Under the pieces are notes generated by a model. It did no database searches. It had not been told where the DNA came from and saw only the letters and a program-made list of their open reading frames with translations. 64,000 nucleotides of DNA, from the NCBI GenBank assembly GCA_039105265.1, contig JAPFFF010000004.1:2666001-2730000 (forward strand), written 5' to 3'. The translations under genes and the position numbers were made by a program. Positions 49,983 to 60,225 of this stretch are shown piece by piece. Position 1 is the first letter of the stretch; every line of letters begins with the position of its first letter. This DNA comes from Tritrichomonas musculus. Lineage: Eukaryota; Parabasalia; Tritrichomonadida; Tritrichomonadidae.

Positions 49983-50879
49983 CTAAGAAAAAATTTTATT
50001 TGCACTAACAAGACTTCTACAACGTTTTGCAGTTGCCAAATTCATGCATTTTGCATCTCGCATTCTTTTATTTGTAAAGTATGTGCGTATCTGTCTTGGT
50101 TGAAGTCTTGTTAATTCAACTAAACGAGCAATATCATTTGAGTCAGCGTAAGGATTATTACAATGGGTTTTCAAATAACTATTTAATATATTTCTTTGGT
50201 CTTCTGTAAAATTTTGTCTTGGCTTTATTGGTTTATTATCTTTATTTGTATGTTGTTCTGTTCCAGCTGGAGGTGCCTTCAAATTATTTTGAATTATCAG
50301 AATTTGTTGAAATTGCTGTTTTTTATGATTAATTGTCTTTTGAATATCATCATCAATTGGATTTGGGTTTTGTTGATCTAAATGCGGAGTTAAAACTTCA
50401 GGATAGTTGTTCAATGGAATTATAGGCGAATAAAAAAATTGTCTTTCTTTCTCCTCTTGGTCAGCATCGATAAAGCAAGGTTGGTCTTCATTTGGATAAA
50501 CTTTTTCTAAAATTTTGGTCATTAACACTTTTATTGGTTCAGTAGGATTATCTCTAAAAACATAATTATGAAATTTATTTCTTTTGATCGAATCGCACTT
50601 AAATACAGGATTTTTAAAATTATAATCAGTTATTAAAACATTATTGCAGTCTGTTTGGGGCAGAAGGCGTTTATATGTGCATTCTTGCGTCTTTTTCTCG
50701 GTTGAAAAGGCGATCGGATTTTGATTTAGTAGAAGTTCTGAATTAGATTTGGAATTAATAGTATCGTCTGAACTTCTCGATTGCAAAAAAAATTTTTTTG
50801 GTTGTATTGCGTACGAATATGATTGATTGTTGTTACTAGAAACGGGTAATGAAGATGGGGCAAATGATGGGATGATCAT
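49983..50879 (-). CDS. Homeodomain-like (TALE-type) DNA-binding protein
   Basis: The last ~80 residues before the tail read as a TALE-like homeodomain: NFTEDQRNILNSYLKTHCNN, then PYADSNDIARLVELT, and the recognition helix RQIRTYFTNKRMRD. NPYA and the three-helix spacing match TALE homeodomains, where NPYP and WFxNKR are usual; here the Trp is Tyr and the hallmark Asn is kept. The first ~215 residues are low in structure, with Ser/Gln/Pro-rich stretches. It should bind DNA in the nucleus and regulate transcription; no target is known. I start at the ATG at 50877-50879; the frame is open upstream for 18 more codons but only from a GTG. The stop is TAG. Confidence 0.8.
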   Translation of the reverse strand: MIIPSFAPSSLPVSSNNNQSYSYAIQPKKFFLQSRSSDDTINSKSNSELLLNQNPIAFSTEKKTQECTYKRLLPQTDCNNVLITDYNFKNPVFKCDSIKRNKFHNYVFRDNPTEPIKVLMTKILEKVYPNEDQPCFIDADQEEKERQFFYSPIIPLNNYPEVLTPHLDQQNPNPIDDDIQKTINHKKQQFQQILIIQNNLKAPPAGTEQHTNKDNKPIKPRQNFTEDQRNILNSYLKTHCNNPYADSNDIARLVELTRLQPRQIRTYFTNKRMRDAKCMNLATAKRCRSLVSANKIFS

Positions 50880-51335
50880 TTCAAAGAAAACATCAAATTG
50901 AGAGATTTGCAAAAAAATTGATAAGATTATCACAAAAAGTTTGATAGTGAATAGCGTTTTTTAGAACGTTTAAGTTATATAGTTTTTTGGCAAATAAATA
51001 ATTTATGCTTATCAAGAAAATATTTGATCTAATAGATTGTTTTTCCAAAAATCTATAAAGAAACTAAAAAATTAATAAAACACGATTATTCAATGATTTT
51101 ATCAGATTCATTAGCTTTTTTATTTAACCAATTAAGTAGTTCTTCGCATTAATACAGCAATAAATAAAATTTTCAATTATTACTGGCTCTACATCGTTTT
51201 CAAATATACAGAATCTAAAGATAAAAAGCAAAAATTATTCATCTATTTGGAATCAAAGTTTTGGCAAATTATTAAAAATAAGAGTGAAACAAAAATTAAG
51301 TATGAAAAAATAATGAAAATTTATTAAAAAAAATA
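50880..51335. other. Intergenic spacer
   Basis: About 455 bases between two minus-strand genes. I see nothing recognisable. Confidence 0.5.
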
Positions 51336-53717
51336 TCACTCATCACTAACAGTGAAATCGAGGTTGAAAAGAATGTTATCAGAAGCTTTTCCAACTCTAA
51401 CTTGGAAATCTCCAGGTTCAACAACTCTTTCGCCTTTTGCATTAACAATGGAGCATTCAGAAACTGGGATAGAAATTGTGATTTCCTTCTGCTCACCGGG
51501 TTCCAATTCAACTCTTTCATAACCTTTGAGCTCAATATCTGACCAAGTAGCAGAAGTGAAATTATCATGAATATAAGTCTGAACAACTTCAGCTTGTCTG
51601 AACTTTCCATTATTTTTCAAAGTTACAACAACATCAATTACATCGTTGAAACTGAAATCTAAGACGTTTCGTCTCTTATAATTCTTCTTATATGAAGGAG
51701 AAGAAAACTTGGAATATTTTATGCCTTCATAAGGAGAATTTCCTTTCTTAAGTGATGCTGAAACATATTCAATATCAGAGTAGCCAAGGCCATAGCCGAA
51801 TGCAAATAATGGTTTAGATGTAAAGTCAGCATAATTATTCTGATGAGCCGATCTTATCTTATTGTAAAAGACTGGAAGTTGGCCTGCATGGCGGGGAATG
51901 GAAATAGTTAATCTTCCGCTTGGTGAATAATCACCAAATAAAAGGTCGGCGAGGGCTTGACCGCCGAGCATTCCTGGAGAAAATTGGATGAAAACTGCTG
52001 ATGCTGCTTCAAGAATATCATCTGGAATGATTACTGGTTTGTAGCTCATTACGACAAGAACGAATTCTTTTCCTGTTTCGATGATTTTACGAAGCATTTC
52101 GAGTTGTCCGCCCATTAATTCGAGTGTAGCTGTTGGTCTCATCTCGCCATAATAAATGAGTCGATCTCCAATGACAACAACAGAAACATCTGATTCTTTA
52201 ACAGCAGTCAAAGCTGCCTCTAAATCAGCAGTTTCGCTTGGTTCAATACCACAGCCCATTTCATAACGAACAGTCTTTTCTGAGTTGCGAATCCTATTGG
52301 ACTTAAGATTGTTATTAATAAAAGTCTCATTGTGTAAAAATCTACGTGTAATTCCGTCCACATATGTAATGGAACAGTTTCGAGGATGTTGACCAAAGAA
52401 GTCGATCTGTCCTGTGCCAAGTGACCAATCTCCGTTTTGGCTCAGTGGGTTGTCAGCATTTGGTCCAATGACAGCGATGTTTGTAAGTTCATTTTCATTG
52501 AGAGGTAAGAATGGTTGATCGCTTCCTTTCTTCTTTCCGTTTTTGACGAGAACAACAGATTCACGGGAAGCAATCAAAGCTTGATTTCGGTTATAAGGAG
52601 AGCCATTTCTTTGGTTTGCTAATGTTACATTAGGATAACGATCGTCCTCAAAAAGTCCTAATTTAAATTTCAATTCTAATATTCTTCTGCAAGATTCGTT
52701 AACAATCTTCATATCTATTGTCTTATTGCCAACATCATTGAGGAGCGCTTGATAAAAATCTGGGACAGCCATAGACATGTCAAGGCCAGCCTCGAGAGCT
52801 TTCTTGGCTCCTTCTTCATAATTTGAGACAACTTTTTGATTTGAAATGAGATAACCGATGTTATTATAATCTGACACAACAAATCCGTTGTAGCCGTAGC
52901 GTTCACGAAGAACTTCTTTGAGATATAATTTGTTAAGTGTCATTGGAACTCCTTCAATAGCCTGATATCCTGCCATAAAGGTAGCAACATTTGTTTCACG
53001 GGCAACTTTTTCAAAAGGAGGTAAGAAAAATGAATTCATTTTACGGAATGATAGATCAGCTTCGGACGCATCTTCGCCACCTTCAGTTTCAGAATATCCA
53101 GCAAAGTGCTTAGCGCATGCTGCAACATGATCTGGATCACTGGTAACGCCTTGTCCGTTGTTTCCTTGCAATCCGTTAATTAATGCTTTAGCTAATCTTC
53201 CAATAACGTATGGATCTTCTCCAAATGTCTCACCGATACGTCCCCATCGTGGATCTCTTGATATACAAAGTACTGGAGAAAATGCCCAGGCTGGTCCTGT
53301 ATAACGCATTTCGAATGCTGTAATGTTACCCATTTGTTCAATAATTTTGTCGTCCCATGATTGAGCTGCTCCTAATTGGGTTGGGAAAACTGTTGCGCCT
53401 GGCCAAAATGCGTGTCCATGAATAGCATCGATTCCCATTAAAACTGGAATACCTAATCGAGTTTCTCTGGCGAGTTGAATGACATGTCCTGCTGTAAAAC
53501 TAAGAAGTGAAAAAAGCGAACCTGGATTTTGAGTTTGCATTGGTGTAATAAAATCAAAATGTCCATCAACTTGGTGTAATTGGCCAACGATTTCTTCAAC
53601 TGTCATACGGTCCATAAGATCTTGAACACGATCATTAATTGGTGCTGTTGGATCACGGTAAAGAGGAATTTGTTTAGAAACAATAAATGATAAAAATAAA
53701 GAAAAAAGCGAAAGCAT
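51336..53717 (-). CDS. Secreted GH3 beta-glucosidase
   Basis: The 793-aa protein is a glycoside hydrolase family 3 enzyme of the BglX type, which removes beta-linked glucose or similar sugars from the non-reducing end. It begins with a signal peptide (MLSLFSLFLSFIVS). The barrel domain has HFAGY, the substrate-binding KxFxxY region (KMNSFFLPPFEKV) and the nucleophile Asp in GFVVSDYNN (about D283). The alpha/beta domain (~400-620) has NIAVIGPNADN and VVVIGDR, and a fibronectin type III-like C-terminal domain follows (VVVTLKNNGK, LKGYERVELEPGE). Length and order match the family. It would act in lysosome-like vacuoles or outside the cell, digesting bacterial or plant glycans and host mucins. 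ATG at 53717 makes the signal peptide. Confidence 0.94.
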   Translation of the reverse strand: MLSLFSLFLSFIVSKQIPLYRDPTAPINDRVQDLMDRMTVEEIVGQLHQVDGHFDFITPMQTQNPGSLFSLLSFTAGHVIQLARETRLGIPVLMGIDAIHGHAFWPGATVFPTQLGAAQSWDDKIIEQMGNITAFEMRYTGPAWAFSPVLCISRDPRWGRIGETFGEDPYVIGRLAKALINGLQGNNGQGVTSDPDHVAACAKHFAGYSETEGGEDASEADLSFRKMNSFFLPPFEKVARETNVATFMAGYQAIEGVPMTLNKLYLKEVLRERYGYNGFVVSDYNNIGYLISNQKVVSNYEEGAKKALEAGLDMSMAVPDFYQALLNDVGNKTIDMKIVNESCRRILELKFKLGLFEDDRYPNVTLANQRNGSPYNRNQALIASRESVVLVKNGKKKGSDQPFLPLNENELTNIAVIGPNADNPLSQNGDWSLGTGQIDFFGQHPRNCSITYVDGITRRFLHNETFINNNLKSNRIRNSEKTVRYEMGCGIEPSETADLEAALTAVKESDVSVVVIGDRLIYYGEMRPTATLELMGGQLEMLRKIIETGKEFVLVVMSYKPVIIPDDILEAASAVFIQFSPGMLGGQALADLLFGDYSPSGRLTISIPRHAGQLPVFYNKIRSAHQNNYADFTSKPLFAFGYGLGYSDIEYVSASLKKGNSPYEGIKYSKFSSPSYKKNYKRRNVLDFSFNDVIDVVVTLKNNGKFRQAEVVQTYIHDNFTSATWSDIELKGYERVELEPGEQKEITISIPVSECSIVNAKGERVVEPGDFQVRVGKASDNILFNLDFTVSDE

Positions 53718-54211
53718 TATTTTTGGATTCCGATAAGATTACTATCAAATGAATTGAAAGAAAAAATTTTAGTTTAAGCAATCAATGAAATACTAGTATG
53801 AAAATGAGATTGCTCAAATCAATAAAGATATATTTTATTATATATGTTTTTTATTTATTATATTCATATATTTGACATGGTTTGGAAGAATATTTAACAA
53901 AATATAATTATAATTCTTTTGTAAATAATTAAAACTTTTTGTGAAATTTTATGAACTGATGGGAAAAATATGCTTTGTAAATTGTAAATATATTGAATTA
54001 AATTTGAATAAATATTTAAAATATAAAATTTTTTTATTGAGCATTAAACAAAGATTAATAATAATATTTTTTAACAAATAATATTCAATCCATTAACTAA
54101 AATTATTATCAAAAGCAAATAATAAACAATGTAAATAATGGTCAGTCCTTTCAAATTAAAAATGATATTTGGTTTATTAATTTCGGTATAAAAATAATTT
54201 TAAATTCAAGA
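53718..54211. other. Intergenic spacer
   Basis: About 490 bases of AT-rich DNA upstream of the GH3 gene and up to tRNA-Arg. Apart from the initiator-like site I see nothing. Confidence 0.5.
53745..53752 (-). promoter_or_regulatory. Initiator-like element (TCATTTGA)
   Basis: TCATTTGA on the minus strand lies ~28 bases upstream of the GH3 start codon, in keeping with the trichomonad Inr. Confidence 0.35.
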
Positions 54212-54283
54212 GCATCCGTAGCATAATGGATAATGCGCCTCCCTTCTAAGGAGGAGATTCCGGGTTCGAGTCCCTGCGGATGC
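54212..54283 (+). tRNA. tRNA-Arg (TCT)
   Basis: 72 nt: acceptor GCATCCG/CGGATGC, D-arm GCAT-AATGGATA-ATGC, anticodon arm CCTCC-CTTCTAA-GGAGG, T-arm CCGGG-TTCGAGT-CCCTG with one C-T mismatch. The loop reads CTTCTAA with normal T33 and A38, so the anticodon is TCT. A T run follows. It is fully canonical. Confidence 0.92.
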
Positions 54284-54766
54284 GAAATTTTTTTAAAGCT
54301 TTTTTTTTGTTGATAGATTTCTAAAATGAAAAAAAGAGTTTTTTGAATTTTTTAAAGACCAAATGATTTATTTTGGGCTTATTATCTTATCAATGTTAAC
54401 CGAAACATAAGTTTAACTCTTAATATTTTGTTTGTCATTATGATTTGATCTTGTTTTATAACAGTTAAAACGGCAAAGCAACTCTATACGCATTTTGTTT
54501 TCTGTTTTATTATTTCCTTCATTTTTTATAGTTATTAGGAATTAAAAAATATTTTAAATGCTCTGTATAATAAATATTATTGAATAATTTTTAATGTAAA
54601 ATATTAGCATAGTGTTTTTATATGGATACGAATTATAAAGATATAAAAATATGCTATTTAAAGCTTTCTTTTTTTGAGAGAACGTTTAAAAATCGTTAAT
54701 TAAGTTTTCTTTTGAATTTCAATATCAAATTTTTATTTAAAACAACCTTGATTTTTATTTATTATA
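54284..54766. other. Intergenic spacer
   Basis: About 480 bases with T runs after the tRNA. It includes the promoter of the phosphodiesterase gene; no clear initiator was found and nothing else was recognised. Confidence 0.5.
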
Positions 54767-57700
54767 ATGAATTTTAATTTTGGTAATCTTTCACCTGGTC
54801 GTGCTGTTATGAGTCCATCATTTGGACAGCGTGGGAATGCATTTGGTGCAGATACAGAAACCGATAACATATTCAATAGAATCATTAAAGCCGATTTTGA
54901 CAATGCAAACCAGGGAGATATGGGATTTGGCGAAGATTCAAGTCAGCGTCTACCATATCCATCTGGGTCATCACGTTTTTCTTTCAATAATGGTGGAAAT
55001 GCTCAATTATCAATGAATCAAGGACCTATTACCCCACAAGATGTGGTTGCAAAACTTAATGATGACCCTAGTTTAATGAAAGCTTTAATAACCGGAGAGG
55101 GATTTTCACCTGATGACGCATATCGAACTTTTTCTTCATTCACAAATGAGACTTTTAATGCTGCACTTGCAGAAATTATTCAACAAATGTATCGACTTTC
55201 TATTATCGATTCGCTTTGCTCATCAATGGGGCAACTGCAAGATGTTGAATCATCATTATCCGAACTTGAATCTACATTATCAGAAGCATTCAATGACCGC
55301 GAAGTAATTATCTGGTACAATGTTCCGACCGCCCAAGTTCTTTATTCTCCAACTAACAAAGCGCGTGTTACTCCAAACGTTGGTATTATTGGTAATGCTG
55401 CTAATCATGGAAAGCGACGTACTATTTCAAATCCAAAAACAAGTGGTTGGTACAAAGAAGAAACGGACTCCAAATTTTTTGAGAGCGCAATGTGTGCTGT
55501 TTGTTCACCATTGCTTGATCCTTTAACACATCAACTCATATCTGTTATTTCTTTTGCCTCAAAAAGCTCATGGACCAACTTTGATGAGATTTTACTAGAT
55601 CATCTTGAAACAAAACTACCTCATTTACTGGCCTCACTTAAAGTAAGTGCTATCAAGATCAGATCAACTTTGGCGGTTGTTTATTCAGCCACCGGAAATG
55701 AATTAAAACAGCGACCTTTAATGTCAAATGCATGTCAATCACTTAAAACAGCTCTAAATTGTGAAGTCGCACAAATATTCTTAGTTGATTGGCAACGTGG
55801 ATTACTCGAATTTTATGCCAGTGGAGCTGGTAAAAAAATCCGAGTTCCTCTCAGTGATGGTGGTATTGCCGCTAATGTTGCAATTGAAGGTAAATTAGTC
55901 AATGTATCAGTTGCATCAGATGACCCTCATTTTGGAAAGACTCTTGATGATGAATATCGTAGTCGTCCTGTCATTGCAGCGCCAATGATCAACGAAAGTT
56001 CACCGAATCATGAAATATTTGGAGTTGCAGTTGCTCGAGCTAAGCGTGGTAATAGCGTCTTTGACCAACATGATGTCATACTTCTTGAAAGTTTAGCAGC
56101 AGTGACAGCCAGAACACTTTCAAACTTTTATCGCTACAGAGATGATGTTTTAAGCTTGAAACGAGTTTTAACCGCTCAAGATCACTACATTGAACTTTTG
56201 ACCACTGCAGAAAGTTTATCATCTGTTATTGACAAAGACAAGCTTTTTGAAATGATCATGAGTCGATCCTCAAAATTAGTATCAGCCGACCGTTGTTCAC
56301 TTTTCACAACTGATAGGAAAAGAGAATATCTTCTCTCAAAAGTTGCATCAGGAACTTCACGTTCAATCGTTCTTCCTATTTCACAAGGTATTGCTGGTCA
56401 CGTGGCCACAACGGGCCAACTATTGAACATAGCAGATGCCTATGAAGATGAACGTTTCAATAAAGACGTCGATTTATCGACTGGCTATCGTACCAAATCA
56501 ATTTTATGTCTACCTATTATTGGCCGAGGAGAAGCCATCATTGGAGTCACACAAATGATCAACAAGCAAGGTGAGAAAGGCGTCTTTACTGATAATGATA
56601 TTAACTTAATGAAGGCCTTTAACGTCTTTTGCGGAATTGCACTTTCAAATGCCAATCTTTTTGACGATACAAACACAATGAAAAGGAGAGTCGAAGGTCT
56701 TCTTAACTTGGCAATGTTGATGTCTCGTGAGCAAAGCCTTCCTCTCATTCTTGAGCACATTAGTGAGAGTGCAATCCAACTGATCAATGCTGAACGTTGC
56801 ACTGTTTACTTAATGGATAATTCCAAAACAAAATTAAGCACAAATACAAGCATGAACTCTAATCCAAATACAACACGCTCAGCAGGCTCAAACAGAAGTT
56901 CACAATCTAATCTTCAACTTCAAAACCAAGGTCAAAATCAAGCTCAACAGCCTCCACCAACAGATATTACAACTCGAAATGGAATTGCAGCAGAAGTTGT
57001 TAAAACGAAGACTTTAATTAATATTCATGATGCTACCAAAGATACCCGTTACGACCCATCTGAAGATCAACGTACAGGATTTGTCACACACAACTTACTT
57101 GCTGCTCCAATCATCAATAACGAAGATGGAACTGTTCTTGGAATTGTCCAATTATTAAACAAAGTACCAGGTTATGATGGTCTTGTATTTACAGAGGATG
57201 ATGAACGTTTAGTAACAGCTATGGCTTCGTTTGCAGGCTTCTCAATTGCTAAGGTTAAGTTACAAGATATGAATGCACAAAGTGCAGCTATGTTTGACCT
57301 CTTTAACGGTGGAATTGAGCAAGTTAACATTGTTCTTCAACAGATGCATTTGAGCGAAGAAGAAGAAGATTTCTTAAGATCGCCTCAAGCAGATACAAGA
57401 AAAGTTCGTTTAGATCAACGAATGCGTCTAATTATGAACTGTTTCCTTCATTATAATCTTCTTGAGAAGTTAAATATTCCATTTGTTCTTTTCTTCCAAA
57501 CATTGATGCTTTTGCAAGCTGTTTCACGTGATCTTCCCTATCACAACATGAATCATGCGCTTGATACACTTCAATGTCTCTTTACGATTTTGAATCTTAC
57601 TGGAGAAAATAAAAATTTTGATGATATTGAATTATTTGCATTACTTTTGGCAGCCTTGATGCATGATACGGGACACACGGGAGAAAATGGCGGTTATGTA

Positions 57701-58258
57701 GCACGTTCACAACTTCCTCTTGACATTTTGTTCAAAAACCAACCTGCTTCACAAACAAGCCATGCAAATGCTGCTATTCAAATGTTGACCAATAAAAAGG
57801 TCAATATTATCGACGGTTTACCTCAAGGTGAACAACAGAAGTTTTGGAACGTGTTTGTTCAATTGATCTTGAGTAGTGGAACTTATAAAGAGGCGGATTT
57901 TGTTCAATTGTGGAAATCTGGTGATCATAGTAAATTAAATGTGATGCGTTTATTCATTAAAATTGCATCAATGTCTAACGTGGCTCGTCCTTATGATATC
58001 GCAATGAACCATGCTACTTTGTTAAGAAAAGAATTGGAGCAAGTTTATCAGGAAGAAAAATTGATCTCTGGTAACGTACCTGATTCAAAATTGCAAGATA
58101 TTATTGGAATGCAAATTGAACAGAAACAACTCAAGTTTTCTCAGGAAATTGTTTTGCCTTTGTTGGAAATTGCGGCAGCTAAATGGAGACCGTTAGATGT
58201 ATTTAGACAACAACTCCTTGAAAATATGCGTAAATGGAAAGATATTGTCAATAAATAA
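54767..58258 (+). CDS. Cyclic-nucleotide phosphodiesterase with four GAF domains (1163 aa)
   Basis: GAF domains are at ~150-290, ~310-455, ~490-630 and ~660-835. The last three are clear (GIAANVAIEGKLVNV, GIAGHVATTGQLLNIADAY, GIAAEVVKTKTLINIHDAT); the fourth carries a Gln/Asn/Ser-rich insert. The C-terminal ~880-1140 is a class I 3',5'-cyclic nucleotide phosphodiesterase domain with YHNMNHA (~925) and MHDTGHTGENG (~965). GAF domains usually bind cAMP or cGMP and control the catalytic part. The second metal-ligand Asp, normally in A-D-x-S-N, is replaced: here the site reads ASMSNVARP (~S1068). The usual HDxxHPGxxN is HDTGHTGENG. The enzyme may therefore be weakened or a pseudo-enzyme. ATG at 54767 is the first Met. 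The stop is TAA followed by A. Confidence 0.9.
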   Translation: MNFNFGNLSPGRAVMSPSFGQRGNAFGADTETDNIFNRIIKADFDNANQGDMGFGEDSSQRLPYPSGSSRFSFNNGGNAQLSMNQGPITPQDVVAKLNDDPSLMKALITGEGFSPDDAYRTFSSFTNETFNAALAEIIQQMYRLSIIDSLCSSMGQLQDVESSLSELESTLSEAFNDREVIIWYNVPTAQVLYSPTNKARVTPNVGIIGNAANHGKRRTISNPKTSGWYKEETDSKFFESAMCAVCSPLLDPLTHQLISVISFASKSSWTNFDEILLDHLETKLPHLLASLKVSAIKIRSTLAVVYSATGNELKQRPLMSNACQSLKTALNCEVAQIFLVDWQRGLLEFYASGAGKKIRVPLSDGGIAANVAIEGKLVNVSVASDDPHFGKTLDDEYRSRPVIAAPMINESSPNHEIFGVAVARAKRGNSVFDQHDVILLESLAAVTARTLSNFYRYRDDVLSLKRVLTAQDHYIELLTTAESLSSVIDKDKLFEMIMSRSSKLVSADRCSLFTTDRKREYLLSKVASGTSRSIVLPISQGIAGHVATTGQLLNIADAYEDERFNKDVDLSTGYRTKSILCLPIIGRGEAIIGVTQMINKQGEKGVFTDNDINLMKAFNVFCGIALSNANLFDDTNTMKRRVEGLLNLAMLMSREQSLPLILEHISESAIQLINAERCTVYLMDNSKTKLSTNTSMNSNPNTTRSAGSNRSSQSNLQLQNQGQNQAQQPPPTDITTRNGIAAEVVKTKTLINIHDATKDTRYDPSEDQRTGFVTHNLLAAPIINNEDGTVLGIVQLLNKVPGYDGLVFTEDDERLVTAMASFAGFSIAKVKLQDMNAQSAAMFDLFNGGIEQVNIVLQQMHLSEEEEDFLRSPQADTRKVRLDQRMRLIMNCFLHYNLLEKLNIPFVLFFQTLMLLQAVSRDLPYHNMNHALDTLQCLFTILNLTGENKNFDDIELFALLLAALMHDTGHTGENGGYVARSQLPLDILFKNQPASQTSHANAAIQMLTNKKVNIIDGLPQGEQQKFWNVFVQLILSSGTYKEADFVQLWKSGDHSKLNVMRLFIKIASMSNVARPYDIAMNHATLLRKELEQVYQEEKLISGNVPDSKLQDIIGMQIEQKQLKFSQEIVLPLLEIAAAKWRPLDVFRQQLLENMRKWKDIVNK

Positions 58259-58719
58259 ATTTAATATATAAATACTTATATTGTTAATTTAATAATAATT
58301 AAAAATAATTTTTCAATGTTGATTTTGACTTAAAAATTTATTTGATTTGCTATATATAAGTAAACATTATCGGCAATATCATCAAAAAATCGATTTTAAA
58401 CAAAATATTTAAAAAAGTATTAAAATTTGTTTATGATTTATGTATTTGATATAAACAAACTATGGTATGTGAAGGCAAGATGTTTTATAATATGTATTTA
58501 TATAACTGTTAGTAAAATATACTCATATTTTTTAATTCAAAAACGAAAATATATTAATGAACATCTGGCTGATTTGATTGCGTACTTATTACCTAATTGA
58601 TGCATGTGTATAGATATTATACTTTTGGGATAAAACTGTTTATGTTTAAAAGCTTTTATTGGAGTTTTGTGAAAATTGAAATTATTCAAATTTTGAATAA
58701 TAAGCGACCAAATATTAGC
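58259..58719. other. Intergenic spacer
   Basis: About 460 bases. The frame of the next gene is open upstream to a TTG at 58597 but without convincing coding character. Nothing else was seen. Confidence 0.5.
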
Positions 58720-59724
58720 ATGCTCTCTTTTCTTTTAATCTCTGCTTCATTTTGTTTTGGTGAATATGCTGGTAGAGTAGTTCCTTTAACAATGGAAAAC
58801 TGGGATTCACTTGTTGAAAAACGTGATCTAGATACTGTTTGGCTTGTCATGTTTACATCAGAAACTTGCCCAGCTTGTAAAGTTACATATCCTATCTTCC
58901 AAAAAGCTGCTATTGAAGCCGATGGTTTAGTCAATTTTGGTTTAGTTAGAGCCGATTTAGATGAAGGATTACGTCTTAGATATAATATTCAATATTTACC
59001 AACTTTCGTGATCATCCATAAAAAAGGTAAGGCTGATTATACTGGAAAGCGAACAGAGCGTTCTTTCGTTAACACTGCTGCGAAGTTTATTCCAGATAAG
59101 ACTATGCATGTTGAAAAAAGTTGGCTTACAGATAATTCTGATTCCATTATCTTATTTACAGAAAAGGATAAGACACCTCCAATTTGGTCAGCCATTTCAT
59201 GCGTTTTTCAAGGAAAGATTCGAGTTGGAATAACCGATGACGACGAAATTGCGCAAAGTTACAAAATTGACAAAAGGCCTGCCATTTTATTTGTAAATAA
59301 AACAGACCAAATTGTTTACCATGGCAAAAATTCGTTCTTAACATTGAAACAATCTGTTGATGATTTTATGGCAAAAGAATATGAAGAACCATTCCAATAC
59401 AATGTTGAATTCTTCCTCCCAGAAGAATACGAAAGTGAATGCGCACAAACTTCTGGATATTGCATCATTCATGTTAATCCTGATCTTGATCCCAAAATGA
59501 GTGCTGCTTATCAAAAGTTTAAGAACAACAGATTAAAGTTCTTTTATGGTGATGAAGATCTTCCTTTTGATTTCATGAAAAAAGGAGACTTGTTTATATT
59601 TCACCCCAATAGCTACGCTGCATTAAAAGTTGGATCCCCAAGTGAATTATCTATTGCAATATCAAGTATTTTTGATGGATCAGCTCAATGGAAATCAATT
59701 GATCATTTCAAAAATGAAAATTAA
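58720..59724 (+). CDS. Secretory-pathway thioredoxin-fold protein (PDI-like, 334 aa)
   Basis: ATG at 58720 begins a signal peptide (MLSFLLISASFCFGEYAG). I prefer it to upstream Mets in the same frame (from 58600), which give a charged, atypical extension. A thioredoxin domain (~20-125) has the active site CPAC in FTSETCPACKV, a cis-proline in YLPTFVI and the pattern of PDI a-domains. A second, redox-inactive thioredoxin-like domain seems to follow (~130-235), then ~100 residues of unclear fold. Role: dithiol-disulfide exchange during protein folding in the ER, or a redox function in the secretory pathway. The C-terminus ends KNEN, not a standard KDEL-type signal, so ER retention is uncertain. 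The single CPAC site is less usual than CGHC. Confidence 0.85.
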   Translation: MLSFLLISASFCFGEYAGRVVPLTMENWDSLVEKRDLDTVWLVMFTSETCPACKVTYPIFQKAAIEADGLVNFGLVRADLDEGLRLRYNIQYLPTFVIIHKKGKADYTGKRTERSFVNTAAKFIPDKTMHVEKSWLTDNSDSIILFTEKDKTPPIWSAISCVFQGKIRVGITDDDEIAQSYKIDKRPAILFVNKTDQIVYHGKNSFLTLKQSVDDFMAKEYEEPFQYNVEFFLPEEYESECAQTSGYCIIHVNPDLDPKMSAAYQKFKNNRLKFFYGDEDLPFDFMKKGDLFIFHPNSYAALKVGSPSELSIAISSIFDGSAQWKSIDHFKNEN

Positions 59725-59892
59725 GTTTAAATGTTAATTTATCATAAAATTTTATAATTTTTATTATTTCGACTCATGTTAATGCTATTTCTTTTCTTTT
59801 TTTTATTGTAGTTATTAAATGATCAATAAGATAATCATTTTGGATTAACCATAATTATTGCAATTTTATGAAAATAGATATGATTTTTAATA
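59725..59892. other. Short spacer before the inverted-repeat element
   Basis: AT-rich DNA after the PDI-like gene, with a T run. It ends in the TA flanking the element. Nothing else was seen. Confidence 0.5.
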
Positions 59893-60189
59893 CAGCTCGG
59901 AATTATTACTGTTATGTTATTTTACAGTCATAAGCAAATAATAGAGCAATTAGAAAATTTTCAAAAATTTTTAAAAATTTAAAAATTTAAAATTTTAATA
60001 TTTTTTTTCAATTGTGTTCTTTAGTTGAAAATCGTATCATTCTCTTAATTATGATAAAAAAAACTTTTTGGCCTTTTACTATTCTCAAAAAGTTACATTT
60101 AATTATCATTCATTTTTATACAAATATAAACGATCTGAAGGTCAAATATATTTGACTTATAAAAGGCCAAAAAGTTCATATTACTGCGG

Positions 60190-60225
60190 TTTGCGGTTTA
60201 CAGTAATAAGAATTCAATTATTATT
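60190..60225. repeat. Subterminal imperfect repeat unit in the left inverted repeat
   Basis: The left arm has attactgcggtttgcggtttacagtaat once, and the right arm holds its inverse twice (near 63128-63156 and 63203-63231: attactgtaaaccgctaactgcagtaat). Such subterminal motifs are often transposase-binding sites. Confidence 0.6.

Noticed and set aside
50880-50933. 18-codon N-terminal extension of the homeodomain-like protein
   Set aside because: It would need a GTG start; the ATG at 50879 is preferred.
58597-58719. Longer N-terminus for the PDI-like protein
   Set aside because: The upstream codons lack protein character, and the ATG at 58720 gives a textbook signal peptide.
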